A DNA stretch of 64,000 bases from positions 20,235,701-20,299,700 of the forward strand of contig CM051028.1 of NCBI GenBank assembly GCA_027627225.1, written 5' to 3'. The notes beneath the pieces were generated by a model, which worked only from the letters and a program-made list of their open reading frames with translations, was not told the origin of the DNA and ran no database searches. Both the position numbers and the translations under genes were made by a program. Source of the stretch: Congeria kusceri. Taxonomy: Eukaryota > Mollusca > Bivalvia > Myida > Dreissenidae. Positions 10,691-22,214 of this stretch are shown here, one piece after another; within the stretch, counting starts at the first letter, position 1, and the number at the start of each line of letters is the position of its first letter.

Positions 10691-10899
10691 CCCAAACTGT
10701 CGTAACATAACGTGAACTATCACGTAGAGCATCATCTGCCTATTAAAATTGTTTCATTGTTCGTTTGTCAAAATTGTATCTAACTCCATGTTAGTACTTT
10801 ATGTTTAAATTAATAGAACATGCATTATTGCATGCATGTTTGTATGCTAATAAAGTTTGTTGTTGTTGTTTAATGTATAATTCATTGAATTGAGACATG

Positions 10900-11332
10900 C
10901 ATTAAAGTAAATCATAAATTGAAAGTCAATATATCCATATACTTGAATGTATTTCATAGGCATTTCCGTGACATTTTGTCTTTAACGAAACACTTTGTCG
11001 TCACCGTAACAGTATAATGAATATACAATTTGTGTCAAATATATAGTGTAAACACATGACATTCTTAACGTTATTCTTAACAACATTAACTACGTAAAGA
11101 ATGCAAATATATTAAAGTAAGCATCAATCGAACGCAAATATATCCATTATACTTGAAAGTCTTTCATAGACGGTGCCATTTCCGTGACATTATTTCATTA
11201 CTTAAACACGTTGTCATTACCGTAACAGCATAATTAATCTACAATTTGTGTCAAACACATAATGTAAACACATGAGATTCTTAACGTTATTCTAAACAAA
11301 ATAAACTACGTAAAGAATTCAAAGGTATTACA
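10900..11332 (+). repeat. Tandem duplication, two 216-base copies
   Basis: Matching points 'catttccgtgacatt' (10961 and 11177) and 'cgtaacag' (11005 and 11221) are both 216 apart. The copies share 'acaatttgtgtcaaa', 'attcttaacgttattct' and 'aactacgtaaagaat'. They differ by scattered changes. No gene. The rest of 10690-12215 is AT-rich and unremarkable. Confidence 0.8.
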
Positions 11333-12215
11333 GACCCAATTAAATATTGTGACGGATTTTTTTAACTTTTGTTTCATAAAATATGTAAATATTTTCAAAC
11401 AAATATTAAGAAGGATAACAAACGATTTTTTGTTTGTTTTAATATTGCATTTTTTTTAACGTACAATATAATACGAATATGTATTATCATGATGTGCATT
11501 AAAAAATGACACTTTCGTGCAAACAGAGCTTACATTTGTAATTTTCAATTCGTTACGGTAATGACCACTTGGGCAGATATATGTGTTAAGGTCATGCTAT
11601 TTTAGTAATATCTGTCGCCTATTGATCGCTGCTGGCTATAGTACAGTTACATAGAAATGTTGCATTGTATTTTTTAATTAAATTCAGTTGGAAATAACTA
11701 CTTTGGTTTTCTTTCGGATTTGCAGATAAAATGACCATAATTTGTTGAATTACCCATCTAAGCCATTTTGCATTGCTTGTGCATTACCTGTCCTACACAG
11801 GAATAACATTGGAATAAAAATCTACAAATGTATTTTTCGTATTGTTAAACATTTTATATTTAACTGCGATATAGATTTATCGAAATGCACAATAAACTAG
11901 ATCTACATACATACATAGAAACTGTAGATATGTCAAGGCAAAAATGAATACATTTTAAAGCTACGTTCACCCATGTTGCGTCATGAAAATTGTCTGTGGT
12001 CGCTTCTAAGAATAAACAAATGCTTACTTTAAATACCATAACATGTACTGGTATAAGTTAAGATATAAATAAACATGACAAAGCGTGAACACTTGTTACA
12101 TTACATTTGTTTTAACAAAAATTTTAATAGGTTCTAAATTGGAAAGAAATAAAGAAAACATGAATGTCATACAAAAAACAAATATGAATGATAATGAAAA
12201 CATATGCATTAAACA

Positions 12216-12356
12216 GGTCAATAAATGGCGGCGCGGGGGCCTGGGTCGATAATAACCCCGGCAATTGCAAATGGCCATCGGGCTAAAGCCCTCGGGCCAT
12301 TATCGCTTTGCCGGGGCTATTATCGAACCATGCCCCCGCGCCGCCATTTATTAACC
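12216..12356. mobile_element. GC-rich inverted-repeat element, 141 bases
   Basis: Two arms of about 60 bases are near-complementary. The left starts 'ggtcaataaatggcggcgcg' and the right ends with the complement. A short loop lies around 12281-12293. It would fold into an almost complete hairpin. GC content is far above that of its neighbours. No target duplication could be fixed. Small MITE or remnant of one. Confidence 0.8.
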
Positions 12357-13920
12357 TTTCAGTAATAGCATACAATAACAAGGACATTTGCTGATTTCAG
12401 CATAAGCTTGTGTTTTATTGTTTTTTATTAATTAATGGTTATATCTGTTCTATGAACAGTTATGGAATACAAAAAGCAACAATTTAACTCAAAACAAAGA
12501 CCTTGTGAAAAAATGCTTGTATCAGTGTCGACCTATATCGTGCAATAGGCGGATTCAGAGATCTAATAACCCCAAAACGGAAGTCACATCCTCAGAGTTA
12601 CAGGTCAGTTAGGTAATTAACATATGGTTCAGTGCTTGATAAATAGTTGAAATGATATGTTTTGGTATCAATTTACAGGTGTATATGTAAGCAATATACA
12701 AAATCCTGTTTTTTGCACTACTTTATCTTAGTGGTTCCCAACTGTATAACCTTTTGCCCATGTATTCATGGGCAAAATAGCAGCCTACATGTCGTCAAAA
12801 CCAGTGTGTAATTCTAAGATAATTATTTTGAGTTACAACGTTTAGATTTTTTAATTTTTTAATGCTGTTTTTTTTTTCATAAGGTTATGACCTTATCTTT
12901 CCAAAAATGTATGGTGAAATACTGGAAAATAGCTTGGTCATGTGAAAATTGGGATCAAACATTGAATATTTTATATGTAACAAAGAATGAATTTTTTTGC
13001 GCATGCGTAACCTAGAGGGGTAGAAGCGGCATACATGACATCGCACAGACTTACTGTCATTGTTTTGAAAAATATATACCAGTTACCATTTTTACATGTA
13101 TAGATTGGTATATATCATTTTATATTTATGTCAGATGGTTGCAAATAAATAGACAAACAAACCGCCAATTAATAGGCCTTACCTAAATGATCATTTAGAC
13201 GACGGGTAGTACATTTAATTTTTAACTATTTTTAAAACTACATATAAATGTGTGAATGCTTTTGCAGTTAGGTGAACAATAGTAAATAAAAACAGTTTAT
13301 AATAAAAGCACACTTAGCACAATGACATTTAAACATGAAATAAAATATTATTGAAACATTATGATTTAAAGGTTAAGGATAAGATTGTACTTAAGATGTT
13401 TCTGGAATACTGCCCCAGACGGCCGAGTGTCCATTATTTATAAATATTCCCCACAAATGTAAAAGAATTACAATGAAAGAACGACTCTTGTGTAAACGCA
13501 ATCACATCACTTACAAATGCATATTTATAACATATTAAAAGCGTCTTTCTTTCTGTGTTGGTGTTACTGCATACACGTACATGCAAATACAGTTTTGAAA
13601 CCCATTTTGACAGTAACTAGAGATTTTTAACCAGTGATCCTGCAAATTTGTATTTATCAAAATGGAATGTATGGCTCCAAGTGTAATAACATCTTGTATT
13701 TGTCACGCACATATTCTAAAGCATAGTGTTTCAAACACAAATTCTTAGTTTGACTTATTTTGAACGTAAGTTAAGAATGGCTTAAGAATCTGTATAAATA
13801 TAGGCCCTGGTGTTGAGCTGTTGAGTGATTGGTCCCTGCGCACAATGCACGTACACTATCCGGTCACATGCACAAACAACAATCTACAGTATGGAAACAC
13901 AACGAACTAAAAACTATTCA
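12357..13920. other. AT-rich stretch, no gene seen
   Basis: Nothing but short random frames. A 'gcccatgtattcatgggc' perfect inverted repeat lies at about 12757-12774. No recognisable coding or RNA gene. Confidence 0.5.
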
Positions 13921-14480
13921 AACATGATACTTGATAATTGTCCTATAGACAAAGAACACAATTGTCGTTGTTAAACTACCCAATAAACAACGCAAAAATA
14001 TTTCCCGATCCTGAGCGGCGCATAGTAAAAAGTAGTTCTAATTACAAAAATTGCAAAAATATATGTCATATCACATTAGAATCGAAATAATTGTCTCATT
14101 ATCCTTGTTTGTCGGCCAATGAACGACTCTTTGTCGTTCTGATGCGTGGTTATTAAACAACTCGGGCTAACACCTTCGTGGTTTAATTCCTACGCATCAG
14201 AACTCTAAATCGTTGTTTATTGGCCGATAAAAAACTATAATTATTTCTAAATTCTAACATGACACGCACAGATGTTTCTATACACAATGAAGAAATAAAT
14301 CCGTGGTTAAATTTCCAAACAAAACAACTTCAAAAAGTAGGTCCGAAACTGTAAAATATAATTTGCATAGTTATTGCAGAATATGTTGTCAGGTCATGTT
14401 AGAATCGAAATAATTTTCGATTTATCGTAGTTAATCTGTAAATAAACAACGACATTTCGTTCTGATGCGCTTGTATAAGA
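13921..14480. mobile_element. Inverted-repeat element, copy 1 plus partial second copy
   Basis: The left end 'aacatgatacttgataatt' leads to 'gtcgttgttaaactaccc', 'aataaacaacgcaaaaa', 'agaatcgaaataatt', 'gttctgatgcgtggttatt', 'aacaactcgggctaacacc' and a final 'cgttgtttattggccgata' (to about 14260). The 14395-14480 part repeats some of these blocks. Related copies are at 46902-47100 (same direction) and 59382-59660 (reverse). Three copies without coding capacity support a non-autonomous DNA element. Confidence 0.75.
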
Positions 14481-15769
14481 ATTTTCACTAATACCTGCGC
14501 AAAAAGACAATAATATGAAACAATAATTAAATGATATACAATATGTGCATTAATATACATAAACATAACACTATACATGTAGGCCTATAATATATTGGAT
14601 TGTACAAATAGTCGAATAATTTAACAAATGCCATTGATAAGAACAAGTACACCATAAAGTGACGCAAAAGCAGACAACAATAGAAAATATTAACACACAC
14701 ATCATGGAATGTATACATACATTTTGTCAAACATACTCAGTCTAATTTAACCAAGTTAGGTCTTTTAAAGAGCAAATTCATTTTACAAAATGACCGGAAA
14801 TCAAAGTTTATTGTAATAGTTCTAATAGTTAACGTTCCAACGCAGATGTACGAAAGCTTATTTGAGAATCATATTTTACATTTGAGTTACAGTTGTAAAC
14901 ACAACAATGTTAATTAGAAACTTTGTTTTCTTGCATGATATTGCTTGGAAATACGGCTTCACCAGTGCTATCAGTAATCAATGTTTACAACTGACCCATC
15001 TCAGCCTCGTTCTGAGAATGGAATGTTAAGCATGAATACAATTTAAAAAAGGGCTATACTATCGAATACATGTCCCTTTGAGCCTACCCTTCCTCAGAAT
15101 ACCTGTCATTGTCATCTTACCATTGTTCCGATTATCTTTCCGTTTATCTTAAATTTCGTTCACCACCATCCCACCCGTGTTCACATTATCTTTCTATTTT
15201 ATCTCATCCGTGTTCACAATGCAATTCCTTTTAACCATACCGCTGTACAGATTATAATTTCCACCCATAATAAAAATCACAATATTTTCCCTTCAGTTTA
15301 CATGTACCACAGTTAGTTCGTATCTTTATTGATCTTACCCTGTTCAGATGAAAGTTCACCTTAATTCGGAACTTAGTAAGAATAATGTTTCATTTGTTCA
15401 CTGTACTTATTCACAACGTAACAGCTTACAGGTCTAGTTTAATAGATAACAATGTTAAAAAATAACGTGAGACAATTGTACAAAATAGCATGGTGATACA
15501 ATTGAATGGTCGATACAGTAATATTTGTAAGTGTACACGGTAAAAATCCAAGACAGAAAAAAGAAAAAGGAAAGTATAATTAATAATTTCAACAAGTACA
15601 ATTTATAGTAAATCAGAGATCATCCATTGCATAGCCTAAACAACGTTACAAAAATGGTATTTGTGCTCTGAACAAGTAAAAGAAAAACAGGAAATATATT
15701 TTGAAAACCGGTAACATAAATGTAAAAGATAAACTGGACAAGGGTATGCTATAAATGAACACTAGAACT
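14481..15769. other. AT-rich stretch, no gene seen
   Basis: No coding frame above chance, no RNA gene and no clear repeat. Around 15110-15260 there are recurrent phrases such as 'attatctttc' and 'gttcaca', suggesting weak ancient repetition only. Confidence 0.45.
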
Positions 15770-16400
15770 CAATTCGTTCTTGCGTTATTGAACCGACACC
15801 GTTGTTCTTTTTTAGTAACAGTAATCTTGCCCACCCACCCCACCTATTACATATACAATCCCAAGTGAGGTTCCAATACAAGATACTGGATATCTATATT
15901 TGAAGTAACATTACAATACCTCAATTCGTTCTTCAGCTGTTGAGCGTAAACCGTTTGTTTTATTTTTAGTAATGGAGACGTTGACCTTGACTCCACCCAC
16001 CTTATATGCAATCCTATGAGAGGTCTCTATATAAGGTTTCTACATATGAAATGTCATTAAATTAAAAAGATATCTAAATTCGTTCTCAAGTTCGAGAGTG
16101 GAAACCGTTTTACTATTTTCTCAATGTGTTCTCACGTTATTGAGCGGAAATCGTTTCCCAATTTTTAGTAACAATGAACTTGACCTTCACCCCACCCAAC
16201 CCATATGCAATCCCAAGCGAGGTCTCTGTATAAGGTATCAATGTTTAAAGCTTTATTACAATATCTCAATTCTTTCTCAGGTTATTGAGCGAAAACCGTT
16301 TTTTCTACTTTTAGCAACAGTGACCTGGATCTTGATTCCATCCTTCCCATATGCAATCCCAAGCGAGGTCTCGCTATAAGGTATGTATGTATGAAGTTTC
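15770..16400 (-). repeat. Reverse-oriented array of the 3.65 kb repeat family
   Basis: The marker 'gcaatcccaagcgaggtct' and variants occur at about 15856, 16007, 16207 and 16352. Each is followed by a 'ctcaattcgttct' block and 'attgagcgaaaaccgtttt', the complements of the units at 3646-4285. The translated frame at 16098-16379 is a by-product of the repeat. Confidence 0.8.
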
Positions 16401-16983
16401 ATTACAATAGCTCAAGTTGTTCTCATAAACGAAACATTTGTGAAAATACGTTAACTTAATTATACCCCCATACCTATTGCTAGCAATACCAATACGACAA
16501 CAATGGCCCCCAATGAAATCAAGAATCAATCCGTCAGCTGCAGAATCAGAAGCGTAGCTCTTTGTGCTCTATATAAGGGTACTGATACCCCTTTGATTTG
16601 AATAAACACGTTAATGGTATTTACTCATTTATGGGCAAATTTACAAACATTTATGTATATTTGAAAGTTTTGAAGATGGATAATTATTAAAACAACAATT
16701 GCTTGCCTATACAATATACTATAATCTCATAAATTGTAAGAAACTCACTTTCAATATCAATATGTGGTGCTTTGTAGGACCATGCTTTTCACAAATTATA
16801 TTTTTCACATCTGTAAACACTAAGATTTTTATAGGTGCGAAAATTGCGATACCCAATACCCAATAATTGGTCAAACACACGCATCACACTTTAAAATGTG
16901 ACAGATAAGATCTTATTCTTCACATAGGTGTGGAAAATACGATTTGGGAAAAATATGATCCTACATTTCTTCAAGAGCATCAA

Positions 16984-17394
16984 GGCCATACCAATTTGAT
17001 TCTATGTTTAGCGTCCTCGGGCTGTTAGGTGTTTGGATGCCTGAACGAAAAAACAACAATTTTGACAATCTAAATCGAGTTGGATTTAAAGCGTTTATAA
17101 AATTTGAAAAAAACAACAACAAAACAAACATGGGACACAATTACTTTAAGGTGTTTTTACCAATATTTGTAGACTAGGCTGCAACTAGTTGATTTACACA
17201 GTTACAATGCTATGTTAAAGTATGTTCCCAATATAAAGATTATATATAACAGTTTGCAAGTAAACCTTTGCTTTAACTTGTACCACTGCAATGAAGAATT
17301 TTTTTCATCGACTCGGTATTTGTTTTTTCCTGCCTGGTTGGAAGGGTTCGAAAAACTATTGGAACGCTAAACATAGAATCAAATGTGTATGGCC
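16984..17394. mobile_element. Inverted-repeat element in the 3' flank of kinase 1
   Basis: The left end runs ggccataccaatttgattct and on to about base 17016. The right end, 17362-17394, is its complement with few mismatches (tagaatcaaatgtgtatggcc). About 33-base terminal inverted repeats enclose 345 bases without coding capacity. It lies about 160 bases beyond the stop of kinase 1, near the likely transcript end. Confidence 0.75.
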
Positions 17395-17441
17395 TAATGG
17401 TTTCTGTCACGTTTTTTAATGCTTACTAGTACTCCCATTGT

Positions 17442-17447
17442 TTTATT
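17442..17447 (-). promoter_or_regulatory. Possible polyadenylation signal of kinase 1
   Basis: The plus strand reads tttatt, giving AATAAA on the minus strand, about 110 bases past the kinase 1 stop at 17555. Spacing and strand fit a 3' end signal. A hexamer in AT-rich DNA can occur by chance. Confidence 0.4.
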
Positions 17448-17554
17448 TTGTTACTGAGTATTTTCCAAATTATAAAGGAGTGTTTACTTCAATACGCCTC
17501 TTATCTAGAGATTATCTAGAGTACTGTTCTATCTCCAAGATGTACTTAAGACAT

Positions 17555-18574
17555 TTAATGATCTTTATAAATTCTGTCAACTTGTCGCATAAAGCTGTCG
17601 ATGTATTCCATGTCTGGTCTGTCATGGGCTCTAGACGTCATCCCTTTATCCATCAAACCTCGCATCTCCGTAGTTAGGACATAGTTGTCGGGAAATTGCG
17701 GCTTCATCCCTTTGTTCACGACATCATCTTTTAATTGTTTATAATTCAAGTTATAATACGGTTCTTCATCGTAGATCAATTCATGCATTAACAGACTTAG
17801 GGACCAAATGTCCGCTTTCATCATGTCGGCGCTTTTCAAAATTTCGCCCGACAGAACTTCGGGTGCGGCGTATCGCCATATCTGCGCCTTCAATGTTTCG
17901 CTGCTGGGTTGTGACGTTTCCAAATCGTTCTTCAAAGCAATTAGTCCGTAATCCGTTAGTTTTGCGCTACACGGTTCGCCTTCCACGTAGTTCAACAAAA
18001 CATTCGGCGATTTCAAATTACCATGCGCGATGCCTTTACCGTGAATAAACTTCAGGCCTGAGCACATTTGTTGAATTATTTGTACCTTTTCCTGCTCCGA
18101 AAATTCAATTGACTCCTCTAAAAGATGAATAGCCTCATACAGGCTCATTTCCATGTACTCCATCATTATATTAAGTTCATCTTTCCTGAACAAGAAACCA
18201 ACCGTCCGCACAACATTTGGATGTTCTAGTTCGCACAACTGACGGAGTTCAGTTTTATGACCTTCAACTCTGGATTTGGAACTGTGTATAGCAATCTTTT
18301 TAACCGCTAACACGGCGTCCATCCAGGTGGCGAAATAAACCGACCCACACAAGCCGAAGCCTATTTTCCCGAGTACTTTTAACTGCCCATCTGTCAGTTC
18401 CGAATCAGGTATCTCCACGCCTTCAAAGAATTTTACGCCTGTGCTCAAGCTGGTGATAGAATAACCTCCCTTGTGAGCTCTCTTCCAATCGCTTACCTCC
18501 CCATGACGGTTAATGCGGCAGAGGGCAAGTTCGAAGGAATGTTTGTACGTGCGACTGGCATCACTGCTGTCAAA
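17555..18574 (-). CDS. TKL-type pseudokinase, 3' terminal exon (kinase 1)
   Basis: A 339-residue reading frame. No ATG opens it. The best boundary is a 'tgtttttcag' acceptor just before 18574, giving FDSSDASRTYKHSFELALCR and then the kinase fold. Visible parts: glycine loop GFGLCGSV, beta-3 lysine in AVKK (residue 92 of the exon), alpha-C Glu 109, catalytic loop HGNLKSPN, DYG at 208-210, APE, and ADIWSL. The catalytic Asp of HRD is Asn (residue 186), so phosphotransfer is probably lost. The same HGNLKS...DYG signature occurs in the kinase-homology domain of receptor guanylyl cyclases. Its 5' exons are not certain; a motif-bearing exon on the same strand (24146-23625) is a candidate. Regulatory or scaffold role is inferred. 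Confidence 0.85.
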   Translation of the reverse strand, partial: FDSSDASRTYKHSFELALCRINRHGEVSDWKRAHKGGYSITSLSTGVKFFEGVEIPDSELTDGQLKVLGKIGFGLCGSVYFATWMDAVLAVKKIAIHSSKSRVEGHKTELRQLCELEHPNVVRTVGFLFRKDELNIMMEYMEMSLYEAIHLLEESIEFSEQEKVQIIQQMCSGLKFIHGKGIAHGNLKSPNVLLNYVEGEPCSAKLTDYGLIALKNDLETSQPSSETLKAQIWRYAAPEVLSGEILKSADMMKADIWSLSLLMHELIYDEEPYYNLNYKQLKDDVVNKGMKPQFPDNYVLTTEMRGLMDKGMTSRAHDRPDMEYIDSFMRQVDRIYKDH

Positions 18575-18592
18575 CTGAAAAACATGAGGCGT

Positions 18593-18856
18593 GTCGTGGG
18601 AAAACCGAACTTAATGCACGTGCGGAAAGTGTCGTCCCGTATCAGCCTGTGCGGATTATCAGACTGTGCAATCCTCACAGGCATATCCAATACGGCACTT
18701 TCCGCTCACATTGGACTAATGATTAGAACAGACTTCCTTGAAACATAAAATACCATAAAAACGGAAAGTGTCGTACCGGATCAGCCTGTGTGGACTGCAC
18801 GTGCTTATCCGGGACGATACTTTACGCACTTGCATTAAGCCCGATTTTCCCACGAC
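18593..18856. mobile_element. Inverted-repeat element next to the kinase 1 acceptor
   Basis: About 45-base terminal inverted repeats: left 'gtcgtgggaaaaccgaactt' onward, right the complement ending 'cgattttcccacgac'. Inside are two copies of a 'cggaaagtgtcgt' plus 'cagcctgtg.gga' module. A related copy is at 47350-47535. It ends 18 bases upstream of the intron/exon boundary proposed at 18574. Bivalve genomes carry many elements with these phrases, as far as I recall. Confidence 0.75.
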
Positions 18857-19227
18857 TCGTATCAATTAAAATCAAAATTCAATTATTTTGGTAGTTCAAA
18901 TACATATCAAAAAATTCAAGGTTCATAATTTCTTTTCAGTCAAGTGGCTATAATAAACAAACAGTCAAACCGACGCCGAAAAACAAATAATATGCTTGGC
19001 GGAGGTAACCGGAGCTAGAATGTCTTTAAAAAGAAAACACTCGAGTTGAATTACATTTTAACAATGTGTCAATGAAATGAGGCATTTTAGCCACGATTGT
19101 CTTCCAATTACAATGTGACACTCTTGATCGTTTCCGCTATGAAACATTGAGACACACCAATTAAGAGTCAATCGACGAGGTCAATTTATTGTGGAACGAA
19201 CTTTTGAAGTATCGAAAAGAATGCAAA

Positions 19228-19305
19228 CAACATTCGTTCATTCAATTTTTCGTTCATTCATTCAATTTATTATTCATTCGTGCATTCATTTAAATGAATA
19301 AAAAG
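19228..19305. repeat. Imperfect attc microsatellite
   Basis: Runs of cattcattcattcaattt-type tetranucleotides, interrupted and AT-rich. The surrounding 18860-19340 has nothing else visible. Confidence 0.6.
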
Positions 19306-19477
19306 TCCAATAACTTGAGAAAAAAATCAGAAATGTGAATTGTATCACTGCAACTATCCACTCTCTATTTGTAACATTGAAGCCAACTCATGTAAATTAT
19401 TTGATTTTCTAAAACATTTATACTTGATGTTTTCGTGTAAATGTCCTAGAAATACAAACATTACCCCGAAGTCCATT

Positions 19478-19560
19478 ACGGCTGGGATTCGAAATCACAA
19501 TCCACGGATTGACAGTCCAGCGCTCTACCAACTGAGCTAGGCGGGCCCGGCACTAGTGAA
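19478..19560 (-). mobile_element. tRNA-like SINE head, minus strand
   Basis: On the minus strand a tRNA-like block has TAGCTCAGTTGGTAGAGCG (A box), a GTC-like anticodon loop and TTTCGAATCCC (B box). The T-arm and acceptor stems do not pair well, so it is a tRNA-derived SINE or tRNA relic rather than a working tRNA. It sits back to back with the SINE at 19629. Confidence 0.65.
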
Positions 19561-19587
19561 AGGTAGTGGGTGATATATATTCGTCAC

Positions 19588-19954
19588 ACTGTTAGTAACT
19601 GAGGGTGTATGCGATATACACCCTGAGTGGGCCGGGCGCGGCTATCTCAGTTGGTAGAGCGCTAGACTGTAAATCCGGGATTGTGAGTGCGAACCCCAGC
19701 CCGGTCACATAACTTGAGTGGGAATTGGTCATGAAATTATTTCTACGACCATTTCCCCCCTACCTCTGATTCAAGTAGGGCATTTGTCAGTTACTGGCAT
19801 AGGTATATGCACTTAGTACTGGTAAACCGCTTAGATTGCCCAGGAAAAGTGTGAGTAGGTTAACTGATCGCCGTGATATGAGTGAAATACTGTTAAAAAC
19901 GGCGAAAAATCCCTACAAACAAACAACACACCCTCACCCTCAGTTACTTACAGT
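19588..19954. repeat. Inverted 20-base repeats enclosing a SINE
   Basis: Bases 19588-19607 (actgttagtaactgagggtg) and 19935-19954 (caccctcagttacttacagt) are complementary with one mismatch and bracket the SINE at 19629-19927. This looks like a SINE that landed in a small hairpin element, or an element that picked up a SINE. Confidence 0.65.
19629..19927 (+). mobile_element. tRNA-derived SINE, near full length
   Basis: The head has tatctcagttggtagagcgc (A box), anticodon loop ctgtaaa (GTA, tyrosine-type) and gtgcgaacccc (B box), so it could be read by RNA polymerase III. The body includes a 'gatcgccgtgatatgagtga' block and 'ctgttaaaaacggcgaaaaa', then a short a/c-rich tail. Reverse fragments of the same body occur at 37865-38020 and 53515-53760. 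Bivalve SINEs with a similar internal domain are known to me in general terms. Confidence 0.8.
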
Positions 19955-22214
19955 CTAACTTATAATACTAGAAATGGATAATAGGTTGTAATGTTTAAAC
20001 CCCCTCCTCTAGTTGTGTAGATTATGTGTTGATGAGTTATGTGGATAAATGACAGAATAGCTCAAACCTTCTATACAAATCATTTAAAGAGGAATGTATT
20101 TACAGAATAATATATAAATAATTTATGACTGTTAACAATGCGTAACTGCATAAAGGGGCTTCAAAGATGCTGAACTCCAGATGGGCATAAACAGGTGCAT
20201 TTTTGTAATAATGCCAAAACGGTAAAACATGCTTAAAATCATCACCAGTTGTATAAAACATGATCGAATAATGCCCTTAACTGTATATTTCATTGAAAAA
20301 TGGATGCTGAATGAGCTTGCACTTTCGTTGAACCCGGTATTCCCGATTTTAAAATACCGCGGCTTTCCTGCACCTGCTTAGTCACGTGATTGTTTTGCTC
20401 TACGGTGAAAAACAAAAATGGCGTCAACCGCTTAGAATATAGAAAACTTACTGTTTTGTATGGTTTTATTGTCTTAGACTTTGCTTATTTGTGTACAGCA
20501 ACAAATACTAATTATATTTGCAATTCGCATGCGCGACTCAACAACAATAAAATATCACGTGATTATCCTAAATATAAACGGCTCTGTTTTTAAATTACTC
20601 AATTGGTTATGAAGCTCAAGATTTTATGATGATGAAACTATATGAAACTATTGTTTGTTTGGTAAATAAAAAACACGTATAAATTTTTGAATGTGTTCTA
20701 TAGGATTATGTAAAAAAAAAATATCACGTTTTTTGACAATTTATATTTTTTTGACGATTGGATTATCTGGAGTTTATATCCTTTAATCTGCAAACTGTCA
20801 ACTCTAGTTTTGACATATTCAGGCCTAAAAAAAGTAATGTTTATGGTCGCCCGACCGTTTCTATTATATACATGTTTAGGCCGATATTTTTTTCAACAGT
20901 TCAGCAGTCCAAAAATAGAAAGTTCTGCTGTTGATAATGCAAGACAAAAAGGACCCCCCTTCCTTGAAAGGAGTGGCCATATCATTGATTAAAAGCACAA
21001 AATTTATCCACAGGTAATTCACACAAACCAAAGTCCTATACGTCGCCTCAGATGTTGGCGTAAATTGGTGTAACATGACGTTCATTTATTTTCTCCTACC
21101 ACTGGATGTATACTGTGTGCCTTTTAAAAGATTGTAATTTCAAATATAGAGACAATTATATTAATTTCTCCAAGGAACATTATGTAGTCTTATGTACCTA
21201 AAGGGTTAATTCAGTTGAGCTTATATCGTTTCCCATTGCTTAGCTGCAATGACATATCAACTTTCAAGTTCTAAAAGAGATTTATTCATTTTGACATTGC
21301 CTCTAAACCCGCTATGTTTATTGACACTGAGTGTATTTAATATTAAACTAAAATGTTTGACTGCTATCGATTTCCAGTTTTAAAACAGTCATTTTTGAGG
21401 CACAATTAATAAGTTTGTACATGTATACAAATGCATCATTTCCCTATAATATGTGTTAATACGTTAACGGCCCCTCGCAGCTACAGCCACTTTGTAAAAT
21501 TACTTTTTAGAATATTTTGATATTGTGTTATCTCATTTCAAGTTTGTACAATAAAAATGAACAAACGCATTTGCTATATGTCACATTTTAAGTAAATATC
21601 ACAACTAAAGCATACCCATTCAGTCAAAACTTTAGTAATACATGTATATGTAATTGTCTAAAGATCCAATTGATAAGAGCGTAATACCAGTGTATACACT
21701 AGCAGTTTAACCTAAAATTCAACAAATTGATCAGATGAGGTCATCTATTCTGAAATTCTGCTTACAAAATACACAATCACATTACCTATTAAATATTATA
21801 CATGCTAATTTTTTATGTTCACAAATCGACAATGAGCGTTATTAACATTCAACGTAAAGTATTACAAAACGGCTAAATTTAGAAATCTCGTTATTTTGGC
21901 ATTAAAGTAGAACGTTACTAAAAAAAAAAATATTTTCCATGATTTTGGAGGTGTGAACTAGTTTTTTTTCTAAAATATATTTATTTGGTAAAGATATATG
22001 TACATAAACTGATTCATTAAATGCATGCATATACATTTTGTGACGTTCTTTGCAACTGTTACATCACGGCTAGACTTTAATTATAGGAAATGTATCGTGA
22101 TGCCAATATTGTTTCAATCCTATTACAAACAAGAGATGTTTGTAAAACATGCATGCCCCCCCCCCCCCCCCGCCCCGACTTGCAGCCAAGTTGTGAATAT
22201 GTGCAATTGTTAAG
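19955..22214. other. AT-rich stretch, no gene seen
   Basis: Short random frames only. Near 20380-20430 there is a 'cacgtga' E-box and an ATG in strong context (aaaATGGCGTC), but the frame ends after five codons. A small fragment related to the 10.4 kb repeat lies near 20818. A poly-C run is at about 22155-22171. Confidence 0.5.

Noticed and set aside
18470..18471. Acceptor 'cacaag' just before GGYS as start of the kinase 1 exon
   Set aside because: No pyrimidine tract, and the frame is open further up to a much better acceptor at 18575-18576.
18493..18748. Frames on both strands upstream of kinase 1
   Set aside because: They run through the inverted-repeat element at 18593-18856. Only the part from 18574 down is in frame with the kinase.
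20417..20440. Gene start at aaaATGGCGTC
   Set aside because: Good context but a stop after five codons and no donor site within the frame.
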